From Nocardioides sp. LHD-245 (GTDB lineage Bacteria > Actinomycetota > Actinomycetes > Propionibacteriales > Nocardioidaceae), in contig NZ_JAVFWN010000016.1 in the NCBI RefSeq assembly GCF_030929495.1, positions 62,001 through 126,000 of the forward strand: a DNA stretch of 64,000 nt. The letters are read 5' to 3'. A model generated the notes under the pieces. That model was not told where the DNA came from. It ran no database searches and saw only the letters and a list, made by a program, of their open reading frames with translations. Both the position numbers and the translations under genes were made by a program. Shown here in pieces: positions 60,332 through 64,000 of this stretch (the stretch's first letter is position 1; the number at the start of each line of letters is the position of its first letter).

Positions 60332-60355
60332 CGCGGAGCCCCCGTCCGGACGGCC

Positions 60356-61852
60356 TCAGCCGCGGGCGGCCCACCACTCCCGGAGCGCGGCAGCCGCGGC
60401 GTCCTCGGCCATGGGGCCGTTGTCGAGGCGCAGCTCGAGCAGGAACTTGTACGCCTCGCCCACCTCGCGGCCCGGGCCGATGCCCAGGATCGTCATGATC
60501 TGGTTGCCGTCGAGGTCGGGCCGGATCGAGGCCAGCTCCTCCTCGGCGGAGAGCCGGTCGATCCGGGCCTCCAGGTCGTCATAGGTACGACGGAGCCGGT
60601 CGGCCTTCTTCTTGTTGCGGGTCGTGCAGTCGGCGCGGGTGAGCACGTGCAGCCGCTCGAGCTGGTCGCCGGCGTCGCGCACGTAGCGGCGCACGGCGGA
60701 GTCGGTCCACTCGCCGGAACCGTAGCCGTGGAAGCGCAGGTGCAGCTCGACCAGGTCGCCGACGGCGTCGATCTGGTCGTTGCTGAACTTCAGCGCCCTC
60801 ATCCGCTTGCGGGTGAGCTTGGCGCCGACCACGTCGTGGTGGTGGAAGGTCACCACGCCGTCGTCCTGGAAGCGGCGGGTCTTCGGCTTGCCGACGTCGT
60901 GCATGAGCGCGGCGAACCGGGAGACGAAGTCGGGCGCCGGGAGCTCGGCCCGCTCCGCGAGCCGCGGCTCCAGGTCCATCGCCTGCTCCAGCACGGTGAG
61001 GGTGTGCTCGTAGACGTCCTTGTGCCGGTGGTGCTCGTCGCGCTCGAGCTTGAGCGCCGGCAGCTCGGGCAGCACCTGGTCGGCGAGCCCGGTCTCGACC
61101 AGCAGCTCCAGGCCCCGCCGCGGGTACGGCGCGCACACCAGCTTCACCAGCTCGTCGCGCACCCGCTCGGCCGAGATGATCGTGATCCGGTCCGCCATGT
61201 CCGTCATCGCCCGGACGACCGACGGGTCGACGGCGAAGCCGAGCTGCGCCGCGAACCGCGCCGCGCGCATCATCCGCAGCGGGTCGTCGGAGAACGACTG
61301 CTCGGGGGTCCCCGGCGTGCGGAGCACCCCGTGCGCGAGATCCACCACCCCGCCGTAGGGGTCCTCGAGCTCGCGGCCCGGCAGCCGGACCGCCATCGCG
61401 TTGACGGTGAAGTCGCGGCGGCCGAGGTCACCGGCCAGCGCGTCGCCGTACTGGACCGCGGGCTTGCGGGAGTCGGGGTCGTAGGACTCGGACCGATAGG
61501 TCGTCACCTCGACGACCCAGTCGCCCTTGCGGCAGCCGATGGTGCCGAAGTCGCGGCCCATGTCCCACCAGGCGTCGCCCCAGGCCTTGAGGATCTTGTC
61601 GGTCTGCTCCGGGCGGGCCGAGGTGGTGAAGTCGAGGTCGTTGGAGCGGCGGCCGAGCATCGCGTCGCGCACCGGTCCGCCGACCAGGGCCAGCTCGTGG
61701 CCGGCCGCGGCGAACCGGGCGCCGAGGTCGTCGATCACCGGCGCGATCCGGTCCAGCTCCGCGGCGACCGCGGCCTGGACGTCGACCAGGCGCAGCGGCT
61801 CGCCGGCCCGGACTCGGCTGGCGTCGGCTGCGGGATCCGCGGACTCGGTCAC
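60356..61852 (-). CDS. pcnA: CCA-adding enzyme (tRNA nucleotidyltransferase, PcnA family)
   Basis: A 498-residue enzyme adding CCA to tRNA 3' ends. The nucleotidyltransferase head has LVGGPVRDAMLGRRSNDLDF (metal-binding DxD), then GRRDFTVNAMAV and FSDDPLRMMRAARFAAQLG. The C-terminal half has an HD domain (DVYEHTLTVLEQ, ALMHDVGKPKT). That layout is the actinobacterial PcnA form. The GTG at 61852 is preferred; a longer frame upstream is low-complexity shadow. Confidence 0.95.
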   Translation of the reverse strand: MTESADPAADASRVRAGEPLRLVDVQAAVAAELDRIAPVIDDLGARFAAAGHELALVGGPVRDAMLGRRSNDLDFTTSARPEQTDKILKAWGDAWWDMGRDFGTIGCRKGDWVVEVTTYRSESYDPDSRKPAVQYGDALAGDLGRRDFTVNAMAVRLPGRELEDPYGGVVDLAHGVLRTPGTPEQSFSDDPLRMMRAARFAAQLGFAVDPSVVRAMTDMADRITIISAERVRDELVKLVCAPYPRRGLELLVETGLADQVLPELPALKLERDEHHRHKDVYEHTLTVLEQAMDLEPRLAERAELPAPDFVSRFAALMHDVGKPKTRRFQDDGVVTFHHHDVVGAKLTRKRMRALKFSNDQIDAVGDLVELHLRFHGYGSGEWTDSAVRRYVRDAGDQLERLHVLTRADCTTRNKKKADRLRRTYDDLEARIDRLSAEEELASIRPDLDGNQIMTILGIGPGREVGEAYKFLLELRLDNGPMAEDAAAAALREWWAARG

Positions 61853-61904
61853 GGCGGGCGAGTCTAGTTGGTCGGCTCCGCGCGCAGCCGGGGCGGCACC
61901 GGCC

Positions 61905-62834
61905 TCAGCCACCGACCAGCAGCTTGCCCCTGCTGGCCCGCGACTCCATCGCCTCCCAGGCGCCCTCCGCGTCCGCCAGCGGCCAGTGGCCGCCGACATG
62001 CACGGTGAGCGATCCCGCGGCCGCGGCCCGGAGCAGCTCATCGGCCCGCGCGGCACGGGCGGCGGCGTCGCCGAGGTAGTCGCGGCCCGCCGTCCGGGTC
62101 AGGAAGAACGAGCCCTGGCCCAGATCGGACGTCCCGAGGTCGGACTCCCGACCCGAGGTCGCGCCGTAGAGGACCATCGCGCCGCGCGGCCGCAACGACG
62201 CCAACAGTCGTCGCGGGACGTCGGCACCGACTCCGTCGAACACCGCGGCGACACTGCGCTCGGCGAGGGCGTCGTCGTACCCGCGTACGTCGACGGCGCC
62301 GGCCGCGCGCACCACCGCGGCCTTGTCCGGGGTCGACACCAGACCGGTCACCCGGACCCCGCGCAGGGTCAGCAGCTGGGTCAGGAGCAGCCCGACACCA
62401 CCCGCCGCGGCGGTCACGACGGCCGCGTCCCCCTCGCCCAGCGGCCAGGCGTCGGTGGCCAGGTAGTGCGCCGTGACGCCTTGGAACAGCAGCCCGGCGG
62501 CCGTCTCGTCGGCCAGGCCGTCGGGCACCGGGGCGAAGCCGTCCGCGGGCCCGGTCACCTCCTCGGCGTAGCTGCCGCCGACCGAGGACCAGGCCACCCG
62601 CTGTCCCACCACGAGTCCCTCGACGCCGGGCCCGAGCTCGCGCACGACGCCGACGCCCTCACGACCGGGCACCCGACGCTCGGGTGCGGGGACCCGGCCG
62701 TCGCGCTGCATGATCTCCCAGTAGTTGACTCCGGCCAGGATGACCCCGACCCGCACCTCACCGGCGGCGGGCTCGGGGGTGGGCAGGTCCCGGACGTCGA
62801 GTCGGCCTTCGGTCAGGACGGCGGCGCGTGGCAT
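61905..62834 (-). CDS. Zinc-independent quinone oxidoreductase (MDR superfamily)
   Basis: A 309-residue reductase of the Qor type. It has GVNYWEIMQRDGRVP, the GREGVGVVRELGPGVEGLV segment, cofactor motif TAAAGGVGLLLTQLL and GRESDLGTSDLGQGSFFLTR near the C-terminus; the zinc ligands of alcohol dehydrogenases are absent. GAGGAGCACGCC precedes the ATG at 62834. It follows the carboxymuconolactone-decarboxylase-like gene by 26 bp and is probably co-transcribed. It would reduce quinones or enones with NADPH. Confidence 0.9.
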   Translation of the reverse strand: MPRAAVLTEGRLDVRDLPTPEPAAGEVRVGVILAGVNYWEIMQRDGRVPAPERRVPGREGVGVVRELGPGVEGLVVGQRVAWSSVGGSYAEEVTGPADGFAPVPDGLADETAAGLLFQGVTAHYLATDAWPLGEGDAAVVTAAAGGVGLLLTQLLTLRGVRVTGLVSTPDKAAVVRAAGAVDVRGYDDALAERSVAAVFDGVGADVPRRLLASLRPRGAMVLYGATSGRESDLGTSDLGQGSFFLTRTAGRDYLGDAAARAARADELLRAAAAGSLTVHVGGHWPLADAEGAWEAMESRASRGKLLVGG

Positions 62835-62860
62835 GGCGTGCTCCTCGGGGAGTGGACGGT

Positions 62861-63466
62861 TCAGTGGGCGTGCCGGTGTGCGGGAGGGGGGTCCTGCTCG
62901 CCACCGGGCACCCGGATGTCGAAGACCGTCATCAGCTGCGCGAGCAGGCGGTAGTACCCGACGAGCGTGGTCACCTCGACGATCTGGCGTTCGGTGAGGA
63001 CCGCCCCCGCGGCGGCGTACTCCTCGTCGGTGACGGTCGCGGAGGTCAGCAGGACGACGGACAACGCGGCGACCGCGTTCTCGGTCGGGTCCGGGCCGGC
63101 GAAGCGGCCCATCGAGAGCTGCATCAGCTCCTCGTCGGTCAGCCCGGCGGCACGTCCGACCCGCTCGTGGGCCCACCACTCGAACTCGCTGCCGCTCGCC
63201 TGCGCCACCAGCAGGATCGCGATCTCGCGGGCGCGGGTGGTCAGGTCGGTGCGGTAGCGGATGGTGGCGCCGAGCTCCTGCAGCACCGCCCCGACCCCGG
63301 GGGCGTGCAGCACGATCCCGAACGGCCCGTTCAGCGATCCGTCGTCCGCGGCCAGCGGGAAGTGCTGGACCCCCTTGGCCCGATCGCCGCCGGCGATCGC
63401 GTCGTAGACGGCGCGCTGGTCCGGGTCGAGGTCCTCGGGGCGCAGCGAGGCGAGGCGGGCGCTCAC
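62861..63466 (-). CDS. Carboxymuconolactone decarboxylase/AhpD-like protein
   Basis: A 201-residue all-helical protein of the CMD family with EIAILLVAQASGSEFEWWAHERVGRAAGL, whose core is EFEWWAHERV, the position where AhpD-type proteins have CxxC; here the cysteines are missing, so peroxidase activity is unlikely. YYRLLAQLMTVFDIR closes the domain. Overlaps the CoxG-like gene by ATGA. Function unclear. Confidence 0.85.
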   Translation of the reverse strand: MSARLASLRPEDLDPDQRAVYDAIAGGDRAKGVQHFPLAADDGSLNGPFGIVLHAPGVGAVLQELGATIRYRTDLTTRAREIAILLVAQASGSEFEWWAHERVGRAAGLTDEELMQLSMGRFAGPDPTENAVAALSVVLLTSATVTDEEYAAAGAVLTERQIVEVTTLVGYYRLLAQLMTVFDIRVPGGEQDPPPAHRHAH

Positions 63467-64000
63467 CGCGTGCCTCGCTTCCGGCCGAAGGCGAGCCAGC
63501 TCAGCACGAAGCCGATCAGGCCGCCGGCGATCGCCTGGCCGTAGCGCTCCCGCACCATCGGCAGCACCAGGGCCAGGACGTCCATGCCGGCCTCGTCGCC
63601 CCCGGCCGCCGGCCGGAGGGGAGCGGCCGCGGGGCGCGACGCGGCGGGCCGCGGCACGCTCGGCAGGTCGGTCGCCTGCTCGGCCGCGGTGCCCGGCGCG
63701 CTGAGCAGCTCGCCCAGGTTGGCGGCGAACTGGCCCATCAGCCGGTTGCTGACATCCGCGATCGCGCCCCGCCCGAACTGGGCCATCCGGCCGGTGATGT
63801 CGAGGTCGGTGTCGATGACGACCCGGGTCCGGGTGCCGGTGACCGGCTCGAGCCGGGCCTGGATCTGGGCGCTGGCCGTGGCCTGTCCCTTGGGGTCCGT
63901 GCCCGCGGCGGCGATCACCGCGGAGTGGGCGGCGTCGTCCTGGTGGGCGAAGTGCGCGGTGCCGCGGAAGTGGGCGCCGATCGGACCGACCTTGATCTTC
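63463..64000 (-). CDS. CoxG-like SRPBCC protein (5' partial at window edge)
   Basis: The reading frame is open to the end of the window, so the N-terminus is missing. The visible 178 or so residues include KIKVGPIGAHFRGTAHF and DTDLDITGRMAQFGRGAIAD, matching carbon-monoxide-dehydrogenase subunit G (CoxG) family proteins. A Pro/Ala linker and a C-terminal membrane helix (QAIAGGLIGFVLSWLAF) follow. CoxG proteins anchor or help mature molybdenum hydroxylases, so CO or xanthine dehydrogenase genes might lie just beyond the window edge. Confidence 0.88.
   Translation of the reverse strand, partial: KIKVGPIGAHFRGTAHFAHQDDAAHSAVIAAAGTDPKGQATASAQIQARLEPVTGTRTRVVIDTDLDITGRMAQFGRGAIADVSNRLMGQFAANLGELLSAPGTAAEQATDLPSVPRPAASRPAAAPLRPAAGGDEAGMDVLALVLPMVRERYGQAIAGGLIGFVLSWLAFGRKRGTR

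Overview
The window is high-GC DNA with dense coding, many GTG starts and many 4-bp stop/start overlaps. Gene order points to a Nocardioides-like actinomycete: rpsF-ssb-rpsR-rplI near dnaB, ponA and a GT87-type transferase near padR-ino1, an LpqH-family lipoprotein and SigE-type sigma factor genes. This assignment is inferred from content; no rRNA or tRNA gene was seen.

Layout. 1-4438: the end of a PAP2-type enzyme, then a NarL-type two-component pair divergent from an ABC exporter. 4496-12205: a chain of minus-strand genes centred on a CHAT-fold protease and a TPR-like protein, with two unrecognised soluble proteins, two small membrane proteins and an LpqH-like lipoprotein. Two promoter regions in this block share a bipartite sequence element. 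12369-16565: an NAD(P)-binding protein with a divergent HxlR regulator, then a second two-component pair divergent from a membrane protein across twin palindromes. 16519-17693: gene debris (unknown, Nudix and DUF3800-like fragments, a Cys-rich mini-ORF) with 59-bp direct repeats. 17694-24053: dnaB, a MATE exporter, small membrane and lipoprotein genes, and the rplI/rpsR/ssb/rpsF block.

24389-27262: a double-FHA membrane serine protease and endonuclease IV. 27276-44911: a large catabolic island of about 17.6 kb. It holds a PLP decarboxylase, a complete peptide-type ABC importer, aldehyde dehydrogenase, FAD amine oxidase, a dimethylformamidase-like protein, an HpcH-type aldolase, a fused indolepyruvate ferredoxin oxidoreductase, a GntR regulator and a nitrilase-fold amidase. 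In Mycobacterium the rpsF and ponA/ino1 blocks are nearly adjacent, so this segment looks inserted between them.

44953-54203: cell-envelope genes (FemX-like, alanine-racemase-like, GT87-like with an in-frame palindromic insertion, ponA), a SigE-type sigma factor with a membrane partner, and padR-ino1. 54277-57813: a formamide/acetamide module (AmiC-like sensor, MarR, FmdA, AmiS/UreI channel). 57859-64000: an exported endonuclease/phosphatase-fold protein, an SRPBCC protein, an SDR, the CCA-adding enzyme, a quinone oxidoreductase, a carboxymuconolactone decarboxylase-like protein and a partial CoxG-like protein.

The best candidates for something undescribed are the TPR-CHAT operon with its shared promoter element, the catabolic island, and the 96-bp triple palindrome inside a coding sequence.
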